Origin: Silicimonas sp. | Lineage (GTDB): Bacteria; Pseudomonadota; Alphaproteobacteria; Rhodobacterales; Rhodobacteraceae | Assembly: GCA_022820365.1 (NCBI GenBank) | Contig: JAJEFO010000065.1 | Location: forward strand, 17,879 to 81,878 | Length of the DNA: 64,000 nucleotides | Reading direction: 5' to 3' | Shown here: piece after piece, positions 45,388-53,211 of the stretch | Layout of the letters: every line of letters starts with the position of its first letter | How positions within the stretch are numbered: the stretch's first letter is position 1 | Position numbers and translations under genes: made by a program | The notes under the pieces: model-generated | The model's input: only the letters and a program-made list of their open reading frames with translations | What the model was told of the DNA's origin: nothing | Databases searched by the model: none

Positions 45388-45464
45388 TGGCGCGCTGGGG
45401 AGGACTCGAACCCCCGACCACTTGATTCGAAGTCAAGTGCTCTATCCATCTGAGCTACCAGCGC
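45388..45464 (-). tRNA. tRNA-Arg (anticodon TCG)
   Basis: Same cloverleaf as the ACG gene 151 nt away, differing at only about six positions in the 77 (D-loop, anticodon stem end, first anticodon base, variable and T-loop). Loop CTTCGAA gives anticodon TCG; CCA is encoded. It likely reads CGA/CGG. Confidence 0.97.
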
Positions 45465-45476
45465 GGGAGCGGGACG

Positions 45477-45505
45477 GATGTAACTGTCGGTCGAGTTCAC
45501 CGCAA
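45477..45505 (-). promoter_or_regulatory. Probable promoter of tRNA-Arg(TCG)
   Basis: Minus strand TTGCGG (45505-45500) and TACATC (45482-45477), 17-nt spacer, 12 nt before the tRNA 5' end, matching the neighbour's arrangement. Confidence 0.5.
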
Positions 45506-45633
45506 GGCAGTTCCTGGGCTATTTGCGTGGCGCAAGCACGACAATCGACGTCGCGCAATGCCAGCGCAGGATGCACGCATCACGAAGAACCCGCCCCTCT
45601 CGACCGGGGCAAGAGCCATGCAGATTTGCGGCA

Positions 45634-47037
45634 CTACTTGACGGCCTGATCGACGTCGATCACGGCCTTGGGCAGCGTTACGACGAATGTCGTGCCTTCG
45701 GGCCCGGTTTTCCCAAGCGAAAGTTGGCCCCCGTGACCGCGCACCAATTCGGCAGCAATTGCAAGTCCCAGCCCCGCTCCGCCCTTAGAAGCGCCGCCCT
45801 GAAACGGCGTGAAGAGATGTTCCCTAGCGCGTGGAGGCAATCCCGGTCCCGTGTCGCTGACCTCAATCCGCCAGCACGTGTCATCCTCGGCCGCCGCAAT
45901 GCGGATTTTGCCGGCACTCTTGGTCGCCACAATTGCCTGTCTGGCGTTTCGGATCAGGTTGGACAGAACGCGATAGAGCTGCTCGGCATCAGCGCGCAGA
46001 GTCATGCCTGGCGGAATTTCGGTCTTGAAAGCGACGCCTTCCATATCGACCGCCAGTTGTTCGGCATCGACGACATCTTCCACAATGGCTGCCAGGTTGA
46101 CCAGCATGAGAGCCGGCGAAGGCTCTTCGGCCTTTCCAAAGGCCAATGTGCGTTCACACAGATGCACGGCGCGGCTGATCGAATTCATCAGCTTGGGAAG
46201 CAGCCGGGCCACAACCGGATCGTCGGAAGCCTCTATCCGGTCCGCGAAGAGTTGCGCCGAAGTCAGGATGTTTCTCAGGTCATGGCTAACCTTGGCGACC
46301 GCGCTTCCAAGCGACGCGAGACGCTCCCTGTGCCGAAGCATGGAGGTCAACTCGGTCTGCATTGACTTCAGCGCCGCCTCGGCTTCGCCGATTTCGCCCG
46401 TGCCGGAAGAAGGCTCAATGATGCGCCGCGCGTCTTCCGGTGCTTCCGCATAGGACTGCATGGCAGAGACCACGCCCCTCATCGGCTTCACCATCAACTG
46501 ACGAACCGCAAAAAACAGGAGTGTCGCAGTCACGGCCGAAATGACGGCCGAAAGAATCAGGATTCGCAAGCCGTAGTCCAGCATCGCTTCCCGGAGCGGC
46601 CCGGTCGACATGGTGACCTCGATCAGGAGTCCTGCGTCCTGCACCGGCTGGCCGATGACGCGCACGACTTCGGACCCGGGCTTCATCAACCTTGCCAATG
46701 CATCACGGATCAGCGAATCCGGCGCCGGATCGCGTATGTCAAATGTCGCCGCTACCGGGCTGGGCAGATCCGATGACAGTACCAGTTCACGCACTTCGTC
46801 GCGCCGCAGGACAACATTGAAGACACCTGCATTTCCCAGGAGTTCGCGTTCGAGTCCGGGCTCAATGGCATCTGCCGCAAGCCGAGCAAGCGAAGCGATT
46901 TGTGCCCGCTCCAATCGGTCCATCATGTAGTCCTGACGAAAACGGGCAATCGACGGCACGAAAATCAGGACTTCGGCCAGCATGACGAACAGGACCGTCA
47001 GAACCAGGAATCGACCGGACAGTGTGTGCAGGAACAT
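45634..47037 (-). CDS. Membrane sensor histidine kinase (orphan)
   Basis: A 467-residue kinase. Transmembrane helices at about 10-30 and 158-178, periplasmic domain of roughly 125 residues between, HAMP-like linker, His252 in AKVSHDLRN, N box NLIRNARQA, G1 DTGPGLP and G2 GGAGLGLAI. No response regulator is adjacent. It follows the disulfide oxidoreductase by 15 nt, so it is the third gene of an operon with TVP38/TMEM64; the signal is unknown. Confidence 0.88.
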   Translation of the reverse strand: MFLHTLSGRFLVLTVLFVMLAEVLIFVPSIARFRQDYMMDRLERAQIASLARLAADAIEPGLERELLGNAGVFNVVLRRDEVRELVLSSDLPSPVAATFDIRDPAPDSLIRDALARLMKPGSEVVRVIGQPVQDAGLLIEVTMSTGPLREAMLDYGLRILILSAVISAVTATLLFFAVRQLMVKPMRGVVSAMQSYAEAPEDARRIIEPSSGTGEIGEAEAALKSMQTELTSMLRHRERLASLGSAVAKVSHDLRNILTSAQLFADRIEASDDPVVARLLPKLMNSISRAVHLCERTLAFGKAEEPSPALMLVNLAAIVEDVVDAEQLAVDMEGVAFKTEIPPGMTLRADAEQLYRVLSNLIRNARQAIVATKSAGKIRIAAAEDDTCWRIEVSDTGPGLPPRAREHLFTPFQGGASKGGAGLGLAIAAELVRGHGGQLSLGKTGPEGTTFVVTLPKAVIDVDQAVK

Positions 47038-47052
47038 GGCTCTCTTCCAGCG

Positions 47053-48468
47053 CTACGGGACAAAACGCTGAACAATCCCGACTACTCGCTTCACGGTTTG
47101 GTTTTCAAAAAGCTTGGGAGAGAAGTAGGCCCCGGCGGCCCGCTTGCTGATCTCGCCCAAGGTCGGATAGGGCGCGACCATTGCCGCCACGCCTCCCATC
47201 TTGAGGCCGTTGGCAATTGCGAGCGCCCATACGCCAACCAGTTCCCCAGCCGCCTCGCCCACGATGGTCGCTCCGACCGGCCTGCCCTTGACAACCATGA
47301 CCTTGACGAACCCGGACGTCTTGCGCGAGGCGATTGCGCGATCGTTCTCGTGATAGTCGAACCGAGCCACGGCAAGTGCGGAACCATGGATCTTGCGGGC
47401 CTCGGCTTCTGTCGGTCCCACTTGCGCGAGTTCGGGGTCGGTGTAGGTCACCCAGGGAATATGGGACGTCTTGGCCTTGGAAGGCAGGCCAAATAGCATT
47501 GATCGAATGATGACGCCCGCATGGTATCCTGCGACATGGGTGAATTGGAGACCGCCGGCCGCATCGCCAACTGCGTAGACCCTGCGGTTCGATATTGACC
47601 GCAGGCCCTCGTTTACTTTCACCGCCCGGTCATGCGCGACATTGCCTTTGTCGAGATCGAGCCTTTCGATGTTCACCGTGCGGCCCACGGCCATGAGCAG
47701 ATGCGAGCCCGTGTAGCTGCCTTGGGAGGTCTTGACCGTGATCTGGCCCGCGTCCTCGCCCACTTCCTCTGCCAGCGCGTCTTCGACAATCTCGATGCCT
47801 TCGGCGCGCATCTTGTCCAGAACGACTTGCGCTGCTTCGGGGTCGTCGCGACCTAGCGCCTTCAGGCCCTCTATCACGGTCACTTTCGAGCCAAGACGCA
47901 CATGCGCCTGTGCCATCTCCATTCCGATCGGTCCGCCCCCGATGATCAGCAAGCGTTCTGGACGCTGGCGAAGATCGAAGATGTTCTCGTTCGTGTAGTA
48001 CGTGACCTCATCCACGCCGGGGATCGGCGGAACGAACGGCGACGAGCCTGTTGCGATCACGATGCGGCGGGCCTTGATCACGTGATCGCCGGCCTGCACT
48101 TCGTCCGGGGAAATGAACCGCCCGTATTCCCGGATCACATGGACGCCGAATCCCTCAAACCGTTCCTGGCTGTCTACCGGAGCTATCGTTTCGATGACCT
48201 TGTGCACGTGATCCTTCGCTGCGGCATAGTTCACTTCCGGCGCGACAGGCGTCACGCCGAACGGTTCACCAGCATTCATCGAATATGCCTGCTTGGCTGC
48301 CGCAATCAGGGCCTTCGACGGCACGCATCCGAAATTCAGGCAGTCGCCTCCCATCTTGTGGCCTTCGAGAAGTACGACCCTTGCACCCATCTGGCTGGCT
48401 CCGGCAGCCACGGACAGCCCGCCGGAACCGGCGCCTATGACGAGTATGTCCGTCTTGATCCGTTCCAT
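47053..48468 (-). CDS. FAD-dependent pyridine nucleotide-disulfide oxidoreductase
   Basis: A 471-residue class I flavoprotein. FAD motif GAGSGG at residues 12-17, redox pair Cys43/Cys48 in GGDCLNFGCVPSK, NAD motif IIGGGPIGME near 175-184, and AVGDAAGGLQFTH. At the C-terminus the usual HPT...E dyad of lipoamide and glutathione reductases reads YPTLGE here, so the catalytic His is replaced by Tyr. This mercuric-reductase-like subfamily commonly lies beside TVP38/TMEM64 genes, as here. Substrate unknown. Confidence 0.87.
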   Translation of the reverse strand: MERIKTDILVIGAGSGGLSVAAGASQMGARVVLLEGHKMGGDCLNFGCVPSKALIAAAKQAYSMNAGEPFGVTPVAPEVNYAAAKDHVHKVIETIAPVDSQERFEGFGVHVIREYGRFISPDEVQAGDHVIKARRIVIATGSSPFVPPIPGVDEVTYYTNENIFDLRQRPERLLIIGGGPIGMEMAQAHVRLGSKVTVIEGLKALGRDDPEAAQVVLDKMRAEGIEIVEDALAEEVGEDAGQITVKTSQGSYTGSHLLMAVGRTVNIERLDLDKGNVAHDRAVKVNEGLRSISNRRVYAVGDAAGGLQFTHVAGYHAGVIIRSMLFGLPSKAKTSHIPWVTYTDPELAQVGPTEAEARKIHGSALAVARFDYHENDRAIASRKTSGFVKVMVVKGRPVGATIVGEAAGELVGVWALAIANGLKMGGVAAMVAPYPTLGEISKRAAGAYFSPKLFENQTVKRVVGIVQRFVP

Positions 48469-48469
48469 C

Positions 48470-49195
48470 TCAGAACGCCTTTCCGCGTATCGCCTTGATC
48501 ACGATTGGAAGCGCCGCAAGCGCACAGAGGCCGAGGATCGGCAGAAGGATCTGCGGCTCGAAAATGATGCCGAGATTCGGGGTTTCGCCACGAGCAAAGA
48601 CCTCGCCCAGCCCGGCACCGACCGAAGTATAGACCACGGCCCCCGGGATGATGCCGATGAAGGTCGAGATCACGAAACGGCTGAGCGGGACTCCAAGAAA
48701 CGAGGGCAGCAGGTTCGCGACGAAAAACGGCACCGCTGGAACAAGACGGATCAGGAAGAGCATGGACCACTGATTGCTGTCGATCCCGTCCTTGATCGAC
48801 TTGATCGCGCCTTCAGAGGCGTCAAGCTTGCGTCCCAGCCTTTCGCCAAAACCCATGCGGGCTGCCAGGAAAATCGCCGTCGCCCCGATCGTGGCTGCGG
48901 TGACGTTGAAGAGCGCGCCCGGGAATGTGGCAAACAGAAACCCGCCCGTCAGCGTCGCGATGGTGGCACCCGGAAGCGAGAATGCGACGATCACCACATA
49001 GGCCGCCATGAACACGAGAACCGTGAGCACGTAGTTCCCATCCCGGAAAGCGATCAGCATCTCACGGTTGTCCGCCAGCGCCTGAAAGCTGAGATGATCT
49101 CGCAAGGTGAATGCACCAACCGCTGCGACCACCAAGATGATCAGAAGCGGAAGGCGTCTTGCGAGTCTGCTGAACGGAGATGTCTCGTCGCCCAT
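48470..49195 (-). CDS. TVP38/TMEM64 (VTT domain) membrane protein
   Basis: A 241-residue inner-membrane protein with about five hydrophobic segments (near 14-30, 55-75, 80-105, 145-170, 175-195 and the C-terminal 215-235). SLPGATIATLTGGFLFATFPG and the RLVPAVPFFVANLLPSFLGVPL repeat are the VTT-domain signatures. It may be a lipid scramblase or transporter-like protein; the role is unsettled. It is the first gene of the operon with the disulfide oxidoreductase, leaving a single base between stop and next ATG. Confidence 0.88.
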   Translation of the reverse strand: MGDETSPFSRLARRLPLLIILVVAAVGAFTLRDHLSFQALADNREMLIAFRDGNYVLTVLVFMAAYVVIVAFSLPGATIATLTGGFLFATFPGALFNVTAATIGATAIFLAARMGFGERLGRKLDASEGAIKSIKDGIDSNQWSMLFLIRLVPAVPFFVANLLPSFLGVPLSRFVISTFIGIIPGAVVYTSVGAGLGEVFARGETPNLGIIFEPQILLPILGLCALAALPIVIKAIRGKAF

Positions 49196-49376
49196 GTCAG
49201 TTCCTTAAAGCATCATTCCGAGCCAAGTTCCAAGTCGCTTCCGAAATGGAACGTGGATGTCAACACCGCCTTTCCCCTATTCCTGCGATCGCCGATGCAT
49301 ACGGCTCCAAGGGCGCACTTTGCACCCGAATGTGGCATGGAGCAGGACGGTCTTGAATACGAGCGCGAGGCGTCCC

Positions 49377-49997
49377 TCACTTAGGAAAAATCCGTCGCGC
49401 GATGAATATTCCAACAATTTGTGCGCCGACAAATCTCTTGCCAAGAATGGTCTGCATTGCCTTGAAATGGCATCCCGTCGTCAACACGTCATCGACAATT
49501 CCGATTTGCGTCGGTGGCGGCTCCGCAAATTTCTCCTGTATCCGGTACACCTCGAGCAGACTTTCGATTACCGGACGACCGCCAGGCCCGGCTTCGTGGG
49601 CGCGATCGGTCGAGGTAGTCTGGACAACGAGTGGCCTGACGTCCAATCCCTATGCGATTCCCCGGCAAACTCGCTCCATCCGATCATCATGATCGGGATC
49701 ACCCATGACTTTCGATCCCGGCATGGGCACCAAGGTTGCATCCTTGAGCCAATCTGGGTTCAGGGCCTGTCGCAGTGCTTCACAGCATGTTCGAATCGCT
49801 TGCTGTTTATAGTGATATCCCGGTTTCTTGTTCTGTTCGCTGGGCTTTTTCTTGAGATTTCTAATCAGGCTGTTTGTCTCGCTGATCTTGTAATTCCCAC
49901 CCGAGGTGTACTCACGAAGGTAGTAGCACTCATCGTTGGTAGTGAGGTGCGCATGCTCCCCAACGTTGCTGCCATCAATCTGCCGAAGACGGACCAT
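49377..49997 (-). pseudogene. ComF-like phosphoribosyltransferase, interrupted by an in-frame TAG
   Basis: From ATG 49997 a first part (115 codons) ends ATLVPMPGSKVMGDPDHDDRMERVCRGIA at TAG 49650-49652. The same frame continues GLDVRPLVV to the PRPP loop IGIVDDVLTTGCHF and ends IARRIFPK, giving 206 residues if read through. So the active-site loop lies after the stop. Expected in such proteins is a single chain, hence a nonsense mutation or sequence error. Its start lies one base after the DprA-like stop, so they form a two-gene unit. It could supply a nucleotide-linked activity to the DprA partner; unknown. Confidence 0.7.
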
Positions 49998-49998
49998 T

Positions 49999-50892
49999 CT
50001 AATCGAGAGAATCCCATATGTCCTCAGGGTCCTTCACACGTACTCCTCCCTTGTCCTTGAACTTCTTCGGCCAAGAGAGATTCGGATCCAGGAAGCACGA
50101 GTCGAGAATGAACAACTTGCGTCCTTGATGGATTGCTGCGCGTGCCTGCGTCAACGTGCCGGAGGTTTCGCCAGCCTCGACAATGATTGTACCTTCCGTC
50201 AGCGCGCTCATAGTCACATTGCGCTCCGGAAAGAAAAGACGATTCTGATGGACGCTCTGGCTCGCGTAGCGGAGCACGGGCACCTGCGAAATCAGCAAGT
50301 GCCTTTGTGCGATCTCTTCCTGCAAGTCACGGTTCTCTTGGGGATAGCTGGTCCCCAAGGGCGTGCCGATAACCGCAATCACCCTGCCGCCAGCCTCAAT
50401 CGCTGACCTCAGGGCAGCCGTGTCGACTCCCTTGGCCAATCCAGAGACGACCACAAAGTCCCTTTCAACAAGTTCACGGGCGATGCGAGCCGCGCGTCGG
50501 ACGCCATTATCCGTTGCTTCACGGCTGCCTACAACTGCAACGCACCGTGCTTCCGAAACTTCCCATTCTCCTTGAAAATAAAGGAGTTCGACTGGATTGC
50601 GTGCATCTCTCAACTTCCGCGGATAGTCGCCTGCATGGTGAATTCTGACGCCAAACTGGTGCACACCGGATTCCTTGAACTGTTGCAACACCTTGTTTCC
50701 GTAATGCTGGGCATCTCGAAGGGGGACAAAGTCTGACGGGCGAGCATCAGGGTCGGAATCGAACCGCTCGGCCAAGCGCTTGAATGTGGCACCGCTTTCA
50801 AGCCACATTGCCTCGTAGGCACCAAGTTCCTTTATGGGCGATATCGGCGCAATCGCCGGGCCATCTTCCGCAAACGCCAACCGTGCTACCAT
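49999..50892 (-). CDS. DprA/Smf-like DNA-processing protein
   Basis: A 297-residue protein with the Rossmann-like DprA core: CVAVVGSREATDNGVRRAARIARELV, VVSGLAKGVDTAALRSAIEAGG, AVIGTPLGTSYPQENRDLQEEIA and the segment FFPERNVTMSALTEGTIIVEAGETSGTLTQARAA. Canonical DprA loads RecA on incoming ssDNA and also carries a C-terminal winged helix, which is absent here. The N-terminal 90 residues differ from competence DprA. Paired with a phosphoribosyltransferase, it looks like a specialised accessory version rather than the housekeeping gene. Confidence 0.82.
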   Translation of the reverse strand: MVARLAFAEDGPAIAPISPIKELGAYEAMWLESGATFKRLAERFDSDPDARPSDFVPLRDAQHYGNKVLQQFKESGVHQFGVRIHHAGDYPRKLRDARNPVELLYFQGEWEVSEARCVAVVGSREATDNGVRRAARIARELVERDFVVVSGLAKGVDTAALRSAIEAGGRVIAVIGTPLGTSYPQENRDLQEEIAQRHLLISQVPVLRYASQSVHQNRLFFPERNVTMSALTEGTIIVEAGETSGTLTQARAAIHQGRKLFILDSCFLDPNLSWPKKFKDKGGVRVKDPEDIWDSLD

Positions 50893-51421
50893 TTGTCATT
50901 CAAGGACTGTCTTGCCTTTATCAAAACTGCGCCGATAACTGCACAAACCTCGGTCAACATACCTTCCCCACATTTTTCGAGAACCAAGCTTCAATAGCCG
51001 CTCTCCGGCAAGAGTGACGGCACAAAAGGCAACTCTTGAGTGCCTGCTGCGCCAACAGGCTTTCAGGCCATCTCATTTGTTCTATTTTCGTTCTAATCTT
51101 CTGTGCGAAAAATGTCAATCCCGAATCAAGATCTGAACTTCGCGTCCTCCTCGCCCGGACCCGAAGCACTACTGCATCCATGGAACTCTCGATGGCTACC
51201 GCGAGTGACAGTGACCCAATTTGGGCTTCAAGTCGTGGTGGTCCAAGGCAAAACTTGGGGCACGACTTCGACGAGGACGTCACTTGGGAACGGCGAAAGC
51301 AAGGGCTGGCTTTCGATACGGGCCTCATTCCAAAGAAAGGGAAAGAGAGAGTTCGATGAGATGTGCTTCGCACCATGGGAGTGCATCACTCCCAACGAAG
51401 TGAAAAGCCGCCAGTAGGCCG
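50893..51421. other. Long gap between DprA-like gene and rpmH
   Basis: About 530 bases. Open frames of 80-140 codons exist on both strands, but none is recognised and none has a convincing ribosome binding site. Contains a LexA-type direct repeat at 51079-51093; otherwise I see nothing. Confidence 0.45.
51079..51093. promoter_or_regulatory. LexA SOS box
   Basis: GTTC-TATTTTC-GTTC, an exact match to the alphaproteobacterial GTTC-N7-GTTC operator. It lies 187 nt upstream of the DprA-like start (minus strand) and 410 nt upstream of rpmH, so it could make the DprA-like pair DNA-damage inducible, or serve an unseen plus-strand gene. Confidence 0.5.
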
Positions 51422-51450
51422 TTGACTTGACGAATTGATCCGCCTATTAG
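51422..51450 (+). promoter_or_regulatory. Sigma-70 promoter of rpmH
   Basis: TTGACT and TATTAG with exactly 17 nt between, 52 nt before the rpmH ATG. Strong match to the housekeeping consensus, as expected for a ribosomal protein gene. Confidence 0.65.
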
Positions 51451-51502
51451 CCGGACTTTGGAACAGTCAGGCCCGATCCCGCGGCCGAATTGGAGAGGTC
51501 AT

Positions 51503-51640
51503 ATGCCCAAGCGCACTTTCCAGCCGTCAAACACGGTCCGCAAGAGGCGCCACGGATTCCGTGCGCGTATGGCAACCAAGGCTGGCCGCAAAATCTTGAA
51601 TGCCCGTCGTCTGCGCGGCAGGAAAAAGCTGAGCGCCTGA
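51503..51640 (+). CDS. rpmH: Ribosomal protein bL34
   Basis: A 45-residue, extremely basic protein of the large ribosomal subunit with the invariant start [10 protein letters not shown] and body [23 protein letters not shown] 51503 follows GGAGAGG. It opens the conserved rpmH-rnpA-yidD cluster; rnpA begins 123 nt later. Confidence 0.97.
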   Translation: MPKRTFQPSNTVRKRRHGFRARMATKAGRKILNARRLRGRKKLSA

Positions 51641-51763
51641 TCGAGCTCTTGCATGCAGGGTCTCCAGCGAGCCCGTCCCAGCACGCATTCAGTCTTTGAG
51701 CAAACAACCAGCCGTGCAGCGATCTTTCGAGATTGACCGTTTGGATATACACTTCCGGTCATC

Positions 51764-52111
51764 ATGCAGACCAACGGACTCATCGCGATCAAGAAACGCG
51801 CAGACTACCTCAAGGCCGCGGCCGGCATACGTCGCAGTATGCCCGGGTTCGTTCTCCAGGTCCGAAACCGCGGCGAGGAGCATCCGGAAAGCATTCGTGT
51901 CGGAATCACCTGTTCGAAGAAAGTGGGAAATGCCGTAGCCCGCAATCGTGCCAAAAGACGGCTTCGTGAAGTGGCGCGCCTGGCACTGCCCGAGCATGGC
52001 CGGAACGGATTTGACTACGTTCTGATTGGGCGCCGCCATGTGACGGCCAGTCGCGACTTCGCGACAATGCTGGAAGACCTGAAACATGCTCTGGCCGAGG
52101 TACACAAATGA
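51764..52111 (+). CDS. rnpA: Ribonuclease P protein component
   Basis: A 115-residue basic protein that binds the RNase P RNA for tRNA 5' maturation. The central signature RVGITCSKKVGNAVARNRAKRRLRE lies near residues 44-69. ATG 51764. Its stop overlaps the yidD start (ATGA), so the two are translationally coupled. Confidence 0.96.
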   Translation: MQTNGLIAIKKRADYLKAAAGIRRSMPGFVLQVRNRGEEHPESIRVGITCSKKVGNAVARNRAKRRLREVARLALPEHGRNGFDYVLIGRRHVTASRDFATMLEDLKHALAEVHK

Positions 52112-52332
52112 GTCCGCTTGCCTGGATCCTGACCCTCGCTGTCCGGGCATACAGGCTGACACTCAGCCCGTGGATCGGGCATCATTGCCGCTTTCAACCC
52201 ACATGTTCGGAATACGCACTGGAGGCGCTTGCAAAGCATGGCGGACTAAAGGGCGGCTGGATGGCGATCAGGCGCATTCTCCGATGTCATCCATGGGGTG
52301 GAACCGGTATCGACAACGTGCCCGACCCGTAG
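52108..52332 (+). CDS. yidD: Membrane protein insertion efficiency factor YidD
   Basis: A 74-residue protein with the YidD signature HHCRFQPTCSEYALEAL and C-terminal RCHPWGGTGID. It assists YidC-mediated membrane insertion. Coupled to rnpA by a 4-nt overlap. In relatives ttcA/yidC follow closely, whereas here about 3.3 kb of accessory DNA intervenes. Confidence 0.95.
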   Translation: MSPLAWILTLAVRAYRLTLSPWIGHHCRFQPTCSEYALEALAKHGGLKGGWMAIRRILRCHPWGGTGIDNVPDP

Positions 52333-52481
52333 TTTCGCCGAGCCAGAATTCCAGTATCGGAACAGCCGAAACCAGCGAATGTGCAGCGAACGGGTTTCAG
52401 CGATATGCCAGCACCTCAGCAGACAGGCACAGGTCTTGACGGCCCGAAACGACACGCCATAAGCGGCAATGCAATTTCAGC

Positions 52482-53171
52482 ATGAAAGCTAATCCCGTGC
52501 AGCAAGAAGACGGCGATGGCACGTTTTGGGCACCACGAGAGTGTTTGCGGAATTCCGTTCCCGAGACATTCGAGGCGGCGATGCTGCTCGACCGAGCCGT
52601 CACACATCACATGGCTGGCAACCGCAATGAAGCCGCACTACTGATCCTGCAGACCGACAGAGAGGATATCAGGGCCTTCACGGAATCCCTTTGGGGATCG
52701 AAGGCGACGAACCCTGATCAGCCAACACACATCCGGTGGCGTTCTGTCTCTGGCTTGCCTGAACTGGCCGAAGAGGATCTTGACAGGAAACGAAAGCCGA
52801 ACCGCTCTGACGAGGACGCAATCGTGGCCCGCTGGGGTCGCCATTGTGTCTACTGCGGCGTACCATTGATCCGAAGCGCCGTGCCGAGGGCGTTGCAGGC
52901 CGCCTATCCTGATCTCAGGATTTGGGGGCACAGCAACAGGAACGCCGAGCAGCATGCCGCTTTTCAGTTGATGTGGATGCAATTCGATCATGTTGTGCCG
53001 TACAGCAGAGGCGGGCGAACCGACATCGAGAATGTTGTGGTGACGTGCGCACCATGCAACTACGGGAAAGGAGACTACATGCTTGAGGAGCTTGGCCTCA
53101 TCGATCCACGCTTGCGGCCGCCAGTCCGAACATCTTGGGACGGACTCGAACGAATGCTCATTGACTGTTGA
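52482..53171 (+). CDS. HNH endonuclease
   Basis: A 229-residue nuclease. The zinc knuckle is CVYC at 122-125 and CAPC at 189-192; the His-Me motif follows the form QFDHVVPYSRGGRTDIENVV with catalytic Asp169-His170 and Asn184, so the ββα-metal site is complete. The N-terminal 115 residues are helical, without recognisable domain. ATG 52482. The next gene, a PLD-nuclease/ATPase fusion, begins 40 nt after its stop, on the same strand. Together they form a cassette inserted between yidD and ttcA. Defence against foreign DNA is plausible, but inference. Confidence 0.88.
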   Translation: MKANPVQQEDGDGTFWAPRECLRNSVPETFEAAMLLDRAVTHHMAGNRNEAALLILQTDREDIRAFTESLWGSKATNPDQPTHIRWRSVSGLPELAEEDLDRKRKPNRSDEDAIVARWGRHCVYCGVPLIRSAVPRALQAAYPDLRIWGHSNRNAEQHAAFQLMWMQFDHVVPYSRGGRTDIENVVVTCAPCNYGKGDYMLEELGLIDPRLRPPVRTSWDGLERMLIDC

Positions 53172-53211
53172 AGCACTCTCCCGGTGCACAAGCCAATTGA
53201 GGACGAACCAG

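Noticed and set aside
49799..49870. Repeat or CRISPR-like signal in AT-richer stretch of the PRTase gene
   Set aside because: No repeated unit; it is simply a Lys/Asn-rich coding segment.
51103..51417. Small plus-strand gene just after the SOS box
   Set aside because: No ribosome binding site, no family resemblance and other frames over the same bases are equally open.
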